Assembly (NCBI RefSeq): GCF_002836515.1
Contig: NZ_PJBC01000058.1
Coordinates: forward strand, 1-64,000
Reading direction: 5' to 3'
Source: Pseudomonas sp. Choline-02u-1
GTDB lineage: Bacteria; Pseudomonadota; Gammaproteobacteria; Pseudomonadales; Pseudomonadaceae
DNA: 64,000 nt
Part shown: positions 56,191 through 64,000 of the stretch, piece after piece
How positions within the stretch are numbered: position 1 is the stretch's first letter
Layout of the letters: each line of letters begins with the position of its first letter
The notes under the pieces: generated by a model
Seen by the model: only the letters and a program-made list of their open reading frames with translations
Database searches by the model: none
What the model was told of the DNA's origin: nothing
Position numbers and translations under genes: made by a program

Positions 56191-57807
56191 TCAATGCGCC
56201 CGATCAAGCCCCACCAGTAATGCGCTGTCGCGGCTGTAGATATCCGGCGCATAGCGGATACGCCCGGTGCTGTCGACTTGCGCTGTCCAGTAGGTCATCA
56301 GGATCGGCACCGGTGCCGACAGACGAAATTCGTGGGTAGTACCGGTCGCCAGCAACGTGTCGGTGCGGTTTTTTTCTGCCGGTGACAGCAGCAGGTCACG
56401 TAGTTGCAGCGGGTGCTCGACGCGCACGCAGCCGGAGCTGAATGCCCGTGGGCCTTTGTCGAACAGCGCCTTGCTCGGCGTGTCGTGCAGGTACACCGAG
56501 AACGGGTTGGGGAAGCGGATCACCATCTGCCCCAGCGGATTACGCGGGCCAGCGTCCTGGCGCAGGAGGATGTTACCGGGGTTGTCCCAGTCGATATCCG
56601 CCGCCGCCAGGGGCTGACCGTTGGCATCGAGCACTTGCAGGTTCTGGCGGCTGAGGAAGGTCTGGTCCTTGCGGATCTGCGGCAGCTTGTCTTCTTTCCA
56701 GATGGTCGGTGGCACGGTCCAGGTCGGGTTCAGAGTCAACCGCGTGACACGGGATTTGAGCAGCGGTGTCTGGCGTTCGGCGCGGCCAACCTGAGTGCGG
56801 GTCTGCCACACGGGTTGACCGCCCTGATACAGCGTCAGCTCAGCGGCCGCGACGTTGACCACCAGACCACTGGGCTCCAGGTCTTGGGCCATCCAGCGGA
56901 AACGTTCAAGGTTGACCCGCAGTTGATCGCGGCGCGTCAATGGGCTGATGTTCAGCTCGGCTATGGTGCCCGGCCCGACCACGCCGTCAGCCTGCAACGA
57001 GTGGCTGGCCTGGAAATGCTTCACTGCGTCCACCAGCACGTCGTCGTAGGCGTTGTCCGGCGTTACCAGCGCGTGTGCCAGATAGCCTTCGTTATACAGA
57101 CGCTGCGCCAATTGCGGCACGCGCTGATCTTCCATCGCCGGGCGCAGCAACGGGCCATTGCCGACCGGCTGCCATTGCGGCAAAGCCTGCAAGCGCTGCG
57201 CGGCATACAGCTGACGCAGACTTTGGTACTGCGGCAGGTGCGGACGGGCCAGATCAAACGCTGCGGGAATGTTATTCATGCCGGGCACGGCGATGCTGAG
57301 CAATCGCGCCTGACGGTCGGTCGGCGGGCCGTCGACACGCCACAGCGGCTCGAAATGCGACTGCAAGAGGCGACCGTAATGCAGATCCTGCAAGGCCTGC
57401 AGGTAGTTGCGACTGATATCGATGTCGGCACACAACTCGCCATCCTGCGGCGGCGTTGCTGCCACGGCATAACGATCCGAATTCAAGCCATCATCGGCCA
57501 ACAGCTGCAATTGTGCGCGCAATGTCGGCAAGCGTGCCGAATCACTCGCCCACACCGGCATCCAGTCCTGCTGTTCATAGAACGCCTGCAATTGGCTCAG
57601 CGCCGGGGCGTTGAGACGCGGGGCAATCGCCGGACATGACTGCGCCAGACTGATCAACACCGCTTGCAGCGGGCTGCGCGGCTCGACCGGCAATTGTGTT
57701 GCCGGCGTCGGCAGAGTCTCGAGCGGAGGCAGCGCTTCATCGGCGCAAGCGACAAACGGCGCAGCGAGCAAACAAATGCTCAAGTAGCATGCGTACTTTT
57801 TGAACAA
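56191..57807 (-). CDS. L,D-transpeptidase with peptidoglycan-binding domain (YcbB/LdtD-like)
   Basis: A 538-residue exported enzyme. A signal peptide (LSICLLAAPFVACADE) is followed by a scaffold domain, a PG_binding_1 module (AVKHFQASHSLQADGVVGPG) and a YkuD catalytic domain with the nucleophile Cys460 in the site HDTPSK...FSSGCVRVEHP. It forms 3-3 cross-links or attaches lipoprotein in the peptidoglycan. The start is TTG at 57805-57807, with GGAG eight bases upstream. It is divergent from the next gene, which has a related fold. Confidence 0.92.
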   Translation of the reverse strand: MFKKYACYLSICLLAAPFVACADEALPPLETLPTPATQLPVEPRSPLQAVLISLAQSCPAIAPRLNAPALSQLQAFYEQQDWMPVWASDSARLPTLRAQLQLLADDGLNSDRYAVAATPPQDGELCADIDISRNYLQALQDLHYGRLLQSHFEPLWRVDGPPTDRQARLLSIAVPGMNNIPAAFDLARPHLPQYQSLRQLYAAQRLQALPQWQPVGNGPLLRPAMEDQRVPQLAQRLYNEGYLAHALVTPDNAYDDVLVDAVKHFQASHSLQADGVVGPGTIAELNISPLTRRDQLRVNLERFRWMAQDLEPSGLVVNVAAAELTLYQGGQPVWQTRTQVGRAERQTPLLKSRVTRLTLNPTWTVPPTIWKEDKLPQIRKDQTFLSRQNLQVLDANGQPLAAADIDWDNPGNILLRQDAGPRNPLGQMVIRFPNPFSVYLHDTPSKALFDKGPRAFSSGCVRVEHPLQLRDLLLSPAEKNRTDTLLATGTTHEFRLSAPVPILMTYWTAQVDSTGRIRYAPDIYSRDSALLVGLDRAH

Positions 57808-57958
57808 CTGCTTTACTCCAATCCATGGCCGTCCAGATGACGGTCAACCTTACATCAGGTGCGCTGAACAGTCAGGCTCGAACCGCGAGCCTGCGGGTAT
57901 TGACTGGGAGTCAGGAGCCAAAGTGCCGTTTATGTAGCAAGTGAGGACACTTTATAAA

Positions 57959-58672
57959 ATGTTGACGTTTTTGCGCCGACTTCTGTTGAGCACCGCGACC
58001 CTTGTCGCCGTGACCAGCCCAGTATTTGCCGCCGGCAAGCCATCGCCGGTTCTCTACAACAGCCTCGCCCACGCTGCGCCGGAACTCAATCCCCAAGCGC
58101 TCAAAGGTGCATTGAACGCCATGCAATGCGCGGTCAACAACGGCGCGAAACCCTCGCGGCATCTGGCGATCATCGATTATTCGCAACCGTCCACCGAGCG
58201 CCGCCTGTGGATCTTCGACCTGAATAAAAAGAAGCTGGTGTTGCGCGATCTGGTCGCCCACGGCTCCAACTCCGGGGAAAACTTCGCCACGCAGTTTTCC
58301 AATCGCGAAGGCAGTTACCAGTCCAGTCTCGGCCTGTTCCGGACTCAGGAAAGCTACGAAGGCACCCACGGCTATTCCCTGCGAATGGACGGTCTGGAGC
58401 CCGGTTTCAATGATCTGGCCCGTGATCGCGCGATCGTGATTCATGCCGCCAGTTATGTGAACCCGCTGTGGAGCAAGCGCCAGGGACGCATCGGCCGCAG
58501 TCAGGGTTGCCCCGCCGTGCGGCCGCAGGTCGCCAAACAGGTGATCGATCGCCTGAAGAACGGCCAGTTCATGTTTTCCTGGTACCCGGATCAGCGCTGG
58601 CTGCAAAAGTCACCGTACCTGAACTGCCAGCCGCAGCAGGTGGCGAGCATTCTCAACACCCACGCCAGCTAA
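57959..58672 (+). CDS. Murein L,D-transpeptidase catalytic domain protein
   Basis: A 237-residue exported protein of the L,D-transpeptidase catalytic domain family (DUF4105/YkuD-like). A signal peptide (LLLSTATLVAVTSPVFAAG) is followed by a domain with HAASYVNP and RSQGCPAVRP, where the cysteine is the probable nucleophile. It could modify peptidoglycan in the periplasm. An in-frame GTG at 57941 is an alternative start. It overlaps the convergent hydrolase gene by four bases and is divergent from the larger L,D-transpeptidase, giving three wall enzymes in a row. Confidence 0.85.
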   Translation: MLTFLRRLLLSTATLVAVTSPVFAAGKPSPVLYNSLAHAAPELNPQALKGALNAMQCAVNNGAKPSRHLAIIDYSQPSTERRLWIFDLNKKKLVLRDLVAHGSNSGENFATQFSNREGSYQSSLGLFRTQESYEGTHGYSLRMDGLEPGFNDLARDRAIVIHAASYVNPLWSKRQGRIGRSQGCPAVRPQVAKQVIDRLKNGQFMFSWYPDQRWLQKSPYLNCQPQQVASILNTHAS

Positions 58673-59289
58673 CGCGCGTCGCCGCCGGCGGGTTTGTAGA
58701 ACAGGAACCTGCCGGTCTGCGCGGTGTTGCGATAGGCCTTGGCCCAGCTCGGGTGCACGCCGCGATCGTGGAAATACAAGGCGCCGCGCGTACGATCCTT
58801 GAGCTGACGGTTCAACGCCTTGCCGGCAATTTCCTTGGCCAGCGCGTATTCGGCGTCTTCCTTGACCTGATCGGGCTTGCCATCGCACCACCAGGAAAAC
58901 TGGCAATTGCCGCTTTCCGAACCTTGCTTGACCACCGCGCACACCGTGTCGGGAAAGCCGTCATGGCCGAGGCGATTCATCACGACGCTGGCGACGGCTT
59001 CCATTTCCGGGGTGTCCTTGCCCTTGGCTTCCCAATAGATGCTGCGCGCCAGACAGGTCAGCGGATCGTCCAGCGGCGCGGCGCCGGCCGGGTCCACCGC
59101 TTGCGCTTCGGTGGGGGTGATCGCTTCGGATTTAGGCGCCGGAGCTGCGCTGACTTTATCCGCCGCTTTCTCCTCGAGCACCTCGGCTTTCTGTTCCGCT
59201 TTGGCCTCGATCGGGGCCTGAGCGCCGGCCCATGCTGCGCCGGTCAAAAAGATCAACAACAAACCGCCCGCCAAGCCTTTCAATCCCAT
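58669..59289 (-). CDS. Cell-wall hydrolase (SleB family)
   Basis: A 206-residue exported hydrolase of the SleB/Hydrolase_2 family. A signal peptide (GLLLIFLTGAAWAGAQ) precedes a low-complexity stretch rich in Ala, Glu and Lys (about 25-75), then the catalytic domain with LARSIYWEAKGKDTPEMEAV, where the glutamate is the expected catalytic acid, and CQFSWWCDG. The ATG at 59287-59289 is chosen as the start of the signal peptide. It overlaps the end of the convergent gene by four bases. It may cut peptidoglycan during growth or spore-like remodelling is not relevant here. Confidence 0.87.
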   Translation of the reverse strand: MGLKGLAGGLLLIFLTGAAWAGAQAPIEAKAEQKAEVLEEKAADKVSAAPAPKSEAITPTEAQAVDPAGAAPLDDPLTCLARSIYWEAKGKDTPEMEAVASVVMNRLGHDGFPDTVCAVVKQGSESGNCQFSWWCDGKPDQVKEDAEYALAKEIAGKALNRQLKDRTRGALYFHDRGVHPSWAKAYRNTAQTGRFLFYKPAGGDAR

Positions 59290-59487
59290 GTCGGTTCTTC
59301 CGTCAGCGCCCGCCGGGGGCAAGATGTTACGTCGGTGAGACGCCCTGTTTGCGGGGTCTGCGCAGAGTGTAGCGAGCAAATGTGCGGGCGCACCAGCGCA
59401 GAAAAAATCCGCCCGAAAAGAAAAAGACATTCACCCACCGGGGGCCTTTCGCGCATCATGGACGCATTCAGCTCAAGGGAGATTTCC

Positions 59488-60339
59488 ATGCGCTTCATGC
59501 CGTCCGTTTTGCGTTGCGCCGCACTGTCGCTGGGCGTGGTGCTAGCCACCCCGGCGCTGGCCGCCGATGAACTGCAATTGATCGAGTCGATCAACAGCTA
59601 TCGCAGCCAGCCGCAGCGTTGCGGCACTCAGGCGTCGAACGAATTGCCCCCGCTGTCGGCCGATCCACGGCTGCGACTGCCCGCCAGCGGCGCGGTCGAT
59701 CTGCAGCAGGCCATGACCAGCGCCCACTACCCGATGGTCAATGTGCAGGCGATCACCCTCAACGGCCCGCGCGATGCAGCGGTGGCAATGCAGGCGATCA
59801 AGGAAAGCTTCTGCCAGGTGGTGCTGGATCCGCAGTTCGTCGATGTGGGCGTCAGCCGCGTTGACCGCGACTGGCGCATCGTCCTCGCGCGGCCGCTGCT
59901 GACAGCGAAACTGGGCGATGCACAAAGCGAAGGGCAAAAGCTGCTGGCGCAACTCAATACCGCCCGCAGTCAGGCCCGTCAGTGCGGCGGCCAGTCCTTC
60001 GCGGCGGCAGCCCCGCTGGCCTGGAACGCCACGCTGGGCACTGTCGCTCAGGATCACAGCCGCGACATGGCCAACAACAATTATCTCGACCACAAGGACC
60101 GCGATGGCCGCACGCCCGGCGACCGTGCCGAGCTGTCCGGCTACAGCGGGCAACTGGTCGGTGAAAACATCGCCGCCGGGCAAGACACCGTCGGCAAGGT
60201 CGTCGACGGCTGGCTCGCCAGCCCTGGCCATTGCGCCAATCTGATGAACCCGCAATATCAGGAACTGGGCGCCGCGTATGCGACCGATCCGAAAAGCAAC
60301 GCCGGCATTTACTGGACGGCAATGTTCGGCGCACCGTAA
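59488..60339 (+). CDS. Exported CAP-domain (SCP/PR1-like) protein
   Basis: A 283-residue secreted protein. A signal peptide (LSLGVVLATPALAADE) is followed by two domains: residues about 20-145 (INSYRSQPQRCG) and a second half (LNTARSQARQCG) that starts alike, so the protein looks like a tandem pair with the second copy being a recognisable CAP domain (DHSRDMANNNYLDHKDRDGR, GENIAAGQ, GWLASPGHCANLMNP). CAP proteins act outside the cytoplasm; bacterial roles are mostly unknown. The AAGGGAG site sits before the ATG at 59488. Confidence 0.87.
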   Translation: MRFMPSVLRCAALSLGVVLATPALAADELQLIESINSYRSQPQRCGTQASNELPPLSADPRLRLPASGAVDLQQAMTSAHYPMVNVQAITLNGPRDAAVAMQAIKESFCQVVLDPQFVDVGVSRVDRDWRIVLARPLLTAKLGDAQSEGQKLLAQLNTARSQARQCGGQSFAAAAPLAWNATLGTVAQDHSRDMANNNYLDHKDRDGRTPGDRAELSGYSGQLVGENIAAGQDTVGKVVDGWLASPGHCANLMNPQYQELGAAYATDPKSNAGIYWTAMFGAP

Positions 60340-60349
60340 GCCTCATCGA

Positions 60350-60389
60350 CGCCGTCAATCACTCGGTCAGCCAGAGTGATTGGACGGCG
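60350..60389 (+). promoter_or_regulatory. Strong hairpin in the moaA leader
   Basis: A stem of fifteen base pairs with one bulged G (left arm 60350-60364, right arm 60374-60389, 9-base loop) begins ten bases after the CAP gene stop and ends about 70 bases before moaA. There is no U-run after it, so it is not a standard terminator. It may limit read-through or be part of a leader that regulates moaA. Confidence 0.5.
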
Positions 60390-60457
60390 TGGCGAGGGCA
60401 GCCTACCCTGCGCAATCTGCGCCCGCTGACGGCGTTCCACATCCACGAGGCGAGCCC

Positions 60458-61456
60458 ATGACACAGCGTGAATTGATCGATGGTCACAACCGCCGCGTGG
60501 ATTATCTGCGCCTGTCGGTCACCGACCGCTGCGATTTCCGCTGCGTCTATTGCATGGCCGAGGACATGCAGTTCCTGCCGCGCCAGCAGATCCTCACCCT
60601 CGAAGAATTATTCCAGGTGGCGCAAAGCTTCGTCGCCCTCGGCACGCGCAAGATCCGTCTGACCGGCGGCGAGCCGCTGATCCGCCCCGGCGTCGTACAA
60701 CTCTGCGAGCAGATCGCCGCCCTGCCCGGCCTGCGCGAACTGTGCCTGACCACCAACGGTTCGCAACTGGGCCGACTGGCCCAGCCGCTGTTCGACGCAG
60801 GCGTCAAGCGCCTCAACATCAGCCTCGACAGCCTTGATCCGCAGCGCTTCAAAGAGCTGACCCGCACCGGCAATCTGGCGCAGGTTATCGAGGGTATCGA
60901 TGCTGCTCGCGCCGCCGGGTTCGCCCGCACCAAACTCAATTGCGTGGTGATGCAGGGGCGCAACGATCACGAGATCAACGATCTGGTCCGTTTCGCCATC
61001 GAGCGTGATCTGGATATTTCCTTCATCGAAGAGATGCCACTGGGCGCGATTGCCGAACACAGCCGTGCCGAGTCGTTCTACTCCAGCGCGCAAGTGCGCG
61101 AACGCATCGCCGAACGCTTCACCCTGATCGACTCGACCGAATCGACGCAAGGGCCGTCGCGCTACTGGCGCGTAGCGGAAGCACCGAACATTCGCCTGGG
61201 CTTTATTTCGCCGCACAGTCACAATTTCTGCGGCACCTGCAATCGCGTGCGCCTGACCGTCGAAGGGCGCCTGCTGCTGTGCTTGGGCAACGAGCATTCA
61301 ATGGATCTCAAAGCCGTGTTGCGCGCACATCCGGGCCACCCGGAACGCCTGGAAAACGCAATCATCGAAGCAATGAAACTCAAGCCGTATCGACACAACT
61401 TCGAAGTCAACGACGACGTGCAAGTGGTGCGTTTCATGAACATGACCGGCGGCTGA
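60458..61456 (+). CDS. moaA: GTP 3',8-cyclase MoaA
   Basis: A 332-residue radical SAM enzyme that starts molybdenum cofactor synthesis by converting GTP to 3',8-cyclo-GTP with MoaC. The first [4Fe-4S] site is Cys25, Cys29 and Cys32 (CDFRCVYC); the second, C-terminal site is [10 protein letters not shown] with a later Cys in LLLCLG. The C-terminal Gly-Gly (MNMTGG) needed for activation is present. The ATG at 60458 has GAGG. The window also has a molybdenum hydroxylase operon that would use its product. The other moa genes are not adjacent. Confidence 0.96.
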   Translation: MTQRELIDGHNRRVDYLRLSVTDRCDFRCVYCMAEDMQFLPRQQILTLEELFQVAQSFVALGTRKIRLTGGEPLIRPGVVQLCEQIAALPGLRELCLTTNGSQLGRLAQPLFDAGVKRLNISLDSLDPQRFKELTRTGNLAQVIEGIDAARAAGFARTKLNCVVMQGRNDHEINDLVRFAIERDLDISFIEEMPLGAIAEHSRAESFYSSAQVRERIAERFTLIDSTESTQGPSRYWRVAEAPNIRLGFISPHSHNFCGTCNRVRLTVEGRLLLCLGNEHSMDLKAVLRAHPGHPERLENAIIEAMKLKPYRHNFEVNDDVQVVRFMNMTGG

Positions 61457-61481
61457 TTCGCCGCGCAACCGGGACCGCGAG

Positions 61482-62381
61482 ATGATCGTCAGACCGAGAC
61501 CCAATCAGTTCGCCGTGCTGTTCACCCTCAAAGGCTCGATCGCCAAACGCATCGCCGTGCGCACCTTGATGCTGACGCTGCTGGCGGCGGGGATTGTGCT
61601 GATTGAGCTCCTGGTACCGAGCTATTTCGCCAAGATCAACGCGACGCCTTTCACCCTGCTGGGGCTGTCGCTGTCGATCTTCCTCAGCTTTCGCAACAAT
61701 GCCTGTTACGACCGTTGGTACGAGGGGCGCAAGGCCTGGGGCGATGTGCTGCTGCGGGTGCGTTCGGTGATGCGTGAAACCCAAGGCATCGCTGACACCC
61801 GCCGGCGTGAGCAACTGTTGCGCAACCTGTGCGGATTCGCCCATGCATTGAACGCACGGCTGCGCTCGGAGAGCGAGGCACAGGCCAGTGCCGACTGGCT
61901 CAGCCCGCCACTCGACGAGGCTGCGCCGGATCACTGCGCACAGATCATTCATCAGGTCGGGCGCCAATGTTGCGAGCTGGAAACGGCCGGTGCGCTGTCG
62001 CCATGGCGTTATCAATTGCTGGCCAGTCACCTGACCTGCCTGAGCCAGGCCCAGGCCGTGTGTGACCGGATCAAAAACACGCCATTGCCGTTTCCTTATA
62101 CCCTGCTGCTGCACCGCACCATCTACCTGTTCTGCCTGCTGCTGCCCTTCGCCATGGCGCAATCGCTGGGTTGGTTGACGCCGCTGTTCACGGCAATTGT
62201 CAGCTACACCTTCTTCGGCTTCGACGCGATTGCCGATGAACTCGAAGACCCGTTCGGGCGCGATGAAAACGATCTGCCGACCGACGCGCTGGTGCGTACG
62301 CTGGAGCGCGACGTGTTGCACGAACTCGACGTTTCGCCGTTACCGCCCGCGCCGCAACCGGACGATTACGTGCTGCGCTGA
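61482..62381 (+). CDS. Bestrophin-family (YneE-like) membrane channel
   Basis: A 299-residue bestrophin-type protein with about four membrane helices: the first pair near residues 25-65 (ending FLSFRNNACYDRWYEGRKAW, the family signature) and a second pair near residues 205-245 (LLPFAMAQSLGW...FFGFDAIADELEDPFG). Bacterial members form pentameric ion channels, some conducting cations. It lies 25 bases after moaA on the same strand and could be read from the same transcript, although no functional link is known. Confidence 0.92.
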   Translation: MIVRPRPNQFAVLFTLKGSIAKRIAVRTLMLTLLAAGIVLIELLVPSYFAKINATPFTLLGLSLSIFLSFRNNACYDRWYEGRKAWGDVLLRVRSVMRETQGIADTRRREQLLRNLCGFAHALNARLRSESEAQASADWLSPPLDEAAPDHCAQIIHQVGRQCCELETAGALSPWRYQLLASHLTCLSQAQAVCDRIKNTPLPFPYTLLLHRTIYLFCLLLPFAMAQSLGWLTPLFTAIVSYTFFGFDAIADELEDPFGRDENDLPTDALVRTLERDVLHELDVSPLPPAPQPDDYVLR

Positions 62382-62806
62382 ATAACGCGGGAAACCGCCA
62401 TCGGCGAATCTCCCGTTTACATGCGCGCAAATTCCCCCTTACTATCCGGGCACACCGGTCGCCGGGCCCACCCTGCCGCCGACGCTTTCCGCCAACGGAA
62501 ACACGCGTTATGAGTACGTCACCACAACAACCCCAAAGGTTGCACGTCTCTGCTGTACGCGCCCACTGCATACGGGGCCGCGTATGAACCGCATCGTCAA
62601 TCTGCCCATGGCCCTGCGCCGTTCCAAGCTGCGTCACTCTGCACGCCCGCCGGATATCGCCGTTCCTGCCTGATCGCGCGAACTGAAACCCGCGACAGTC
62701 AATTTCTCTTTCCCTGATATCCCTGCCGGGACACGTGCGCTTTTTTTGTCGCGTCGTGTCCGGCCGAATCTGCGCGCCTGTGCGGCGCCATCGTGAGTGA
62801 TTTGCC
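62382..62806 (+). other. Leader region with two small coupled frames before the synthetase gene
   Basis: The 425-base gap upstream of the glutamine synthetase-like gene holds two short frames: 62510-62587 (25 codons) and 62584-62673 (29 codons), which overlap by four bases (ATGA) as translated genes do. Neither has a strong ribosome site. They may be a leader for control of the next gene or simply chance frames. No other feature is obvious; the promoter of the synthetase gene must lie in this stretch. Confidence 0.35.
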
Positions 62807-64000
62807 ATGAAATTCGCAGCCATCGAAGACGCCCGCCTGTTCCTTGAACAGAACCCCGATATCGACATGATCGAGTTGTTCATCCTCGACGCCAACGGCG
62901 TGCCGCGCGGCAAGCTGTTGCACCGTGAAGAACTGCTCGCCGTGTATGAAAGCGGCCGACCGCTGCCGAGCACGATCCTCGGTTTGACCGTACAAGGCGA
63001 AGACGTCGAGAACTCCGGTCTGGTCTGGGACGTCGGCGACATCGACTGCCGCGCCTATCCGCTGCAAGGCAGTCTGGTGCGCCTGCCGTGGCGGCAGATT
63101 CCGACGGCCGCGGTGCAGGTCAGCATGCACCCGACCGAGGGCATGCCGGCGAGCATCGCTGACCCGCGTCACCTGCTGATCAAAGTCATTGACGGGCTCA
63201 AGGCCGAGGGTTACCACCCGATCATGGCCTGCGAGCTGGAGTTCTATCTGCTCGACGCCAAACGTGATCACAACGGCCGCCCGCAACCGGCGCGGGACGC
63301 TGATGGCGGTCGACCGCGACACACGCAAGTCTACGGTTTGCGCGAGCTGGAGCAGATCGAACCGTTCCTCGCCGACCTTTACAGCGCCTGCAAGCTGCAT
63401 GGCATTCCGGCGCGTACGGCAATCTCCGAATACGCGCCGGGGCAGGTGGAAATCACTCTCGAGCACGGCGACGCGCTGGCGGCGATGGACCAGGCCGTGC
63501 GCTATAAACGTCTGGTCAAAGGCGTGGCGCACAAGCACGGCATGCAAGCCACATTCATGGCCAAGCCGTTCGATGATCTGGCCGGTACGGGCATGCACAT
63601 GCACGTCAGCCTCGCCGATGCCGAGGGTTGTAATCTGTTCGCTTCCGAGGACCCGGCCGGCACGCCGCTGTTGCGCACGGCGATTGGCGGCATGCTCGCA
63701 TCCTTGCTCGATTCGCTGCTGCTGTTCTGCCCCAACGCCAACTCTTATCGACGCTTCCAGGCCAACAGCTACGCGCCGCTGGCGCCGACCTGGGGTGTCG
63801 ACAACCGCACGGTCAGCCTGCGCGTGCCGGGCGGCCCGGCCCCTACGCGACACATCGAACATCGTATTTGCGGCGCCGACGCCAACCCTTATCTGGCGGC
63901 AGCGGCGATTCTTGCCGGGATACATCGCGGCATTCGTGAGGAGCTGGATCCGGGCGCGCCGGTCGAGGGCAATGGTTACGCTCAGGCAAAAGAATTGTTG
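62807..64000 (+). CDS. Glutamine synthetase-family, gamma-glutamylpolyamine synthetase-like (partial)
   Basis: The first 398 codons of a glutamine synthetase-type enzyme; the 3' end lies beyond the window. Recognisable blocks are ELFILDANGVPRGKLLHREE, the metal-binding MACELEFYLLD, HMHVSLADAEG, the ATP site FQANSYAPLAPTWGVDNRTV and IEHRICGADANPYLAAA. The spacing fits PuuA/SpuI-like enzymes that ligate glutamate to putrescine or other polyamines for breakdown, rather than nitrogen-assimilating GlnA. The full family length is about 450 residues. The ATG at 62807 gives MKFAAIEDARLFLE; a GS-like gene with this N-terminus is common beside polyamine genes in pseudomonads, but the next gene is not seen. 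Confidence 0.88.
   Translation, partial: MKFAAIEDARLFLEQNPDIDMIELFILDANGVPRGKLLHREELLAVYESGRPLPSTILGLTVQGEDVENSGLVWDVGDIDCRAYPLQGSLVRLPWRQIPTAAVQVSMHPTEGMPASIADPRHLLIKVIDGLKAEGYHPIMACELEFYLLDAKRDHNGRPQPARDADGGRPRHTQVYGLRELEQIEPFLADLYSACKLHGIPARTAISEYAPGQVEITLEHGDALAAMDQAVRYKRLVKGVAHKHGMQATFMAKPFDDLAGTGMHMHVSLADAEGCNLFASEDPAGTPLLRTAIGGMLASLLDSLLLFCPNANSYRRFQANSYAPLAPTWGVDNRTVSLRVPGGPAPTRHIEHRICGADANPYLAAAAILAGIHRGIREELDPGAPVEGNGYAQAKELL

Noticed and set aside
54646..56252. Short open frames in both strands across the REP arrays
   Set aside because: They consist of translated REP sequence (for example SRASPLPQG), recur at every REP and have no independent support.

Overview
The window is chromosomal DNA from a fluorescent Pseudomonas, most likely of the P. 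fluorescens group. The evidence is gene order (nadK, phosphoesterase, rhomboid, DUF1315, DUF2797, pepN; dnaQ, rnhA, methyltransferase, gloB, mltD, an npp/yej-type transporter, fabI), high-GC codon use, a recognisable D-galactose dehydrogenase, and several families of Pseudomonas REP palindromes between genes. No rRNA, tRNA, CRISPR array or prophage was seen.

Layout. 0-10 kb: galactose dehydrogenase, an SCO/PCu(A)C copper-delivery pair, a small membrane protein coupled to a Cro/C1-type regulator, an orphan NitT/TauT-type binding protein, an LTA-synthase-like phosphoglycerol transferase and katG. 10-17.5 kb: a compact minus-strand run from nadK to pepN, then a DUF1853 protein. 17.5-24 kb: arsB, an FMN reductase, a LysR regulator, a GNAT enzyme, dnaQ, rnhA and a methyltransferase. 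24-35 kb: gloB, mltD, a five-gene peptide-type ABC importer with two tandem binding proteins, and fabI. 35-39 kb: a 1040-residue protein I cannot assign and a GAF-GGDEF cyclase. 39-44 kb: a molybdenum hydroxylase operon (Fe-S subunit, frameshifted large subunit, cytochrome c) and a GFA-family gene interrupted by one in-frame TGA. 44-53 kb: AraC regulator, LysE exporter, a bphO-bphP light-sensing pair, malate:quinone oxidoreductase with an apparent signal peptide, and a YbdK-type ligase. 53-56 kb: ada and an AlkA-like glycosylase, then a REP-associated tyrosine transposase (RAYT) between two tandem arrays of REP pairs. 56-64 kb: two L,D-transpeptidase-fold proteins, a cell-wall hydrolase, a CAP-domain protein, moaA, a bestrophin and the 5' part of a gamma-glutamylpolyamine synthetase-like gene that runs off the window.

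The most distinctive element is the RAYT locus. One single-copy Y1/HUH-type enzyme sits between a 135-bp-period array (four units) and a 182-bp-period array. The same REP palindrome recurs as inverted pairs elsewhere in the window. Other points for follow-up are the TGA at a metal-ligand cysteine codon of the GFA gene, the one-base frameshift in the molybdopterin subunit, the exported-looking Mqo, the large unknown protein, and a palindromic operator candidate before the small regulator operon. All function calls rest on recognising families by eye; no database search was run.
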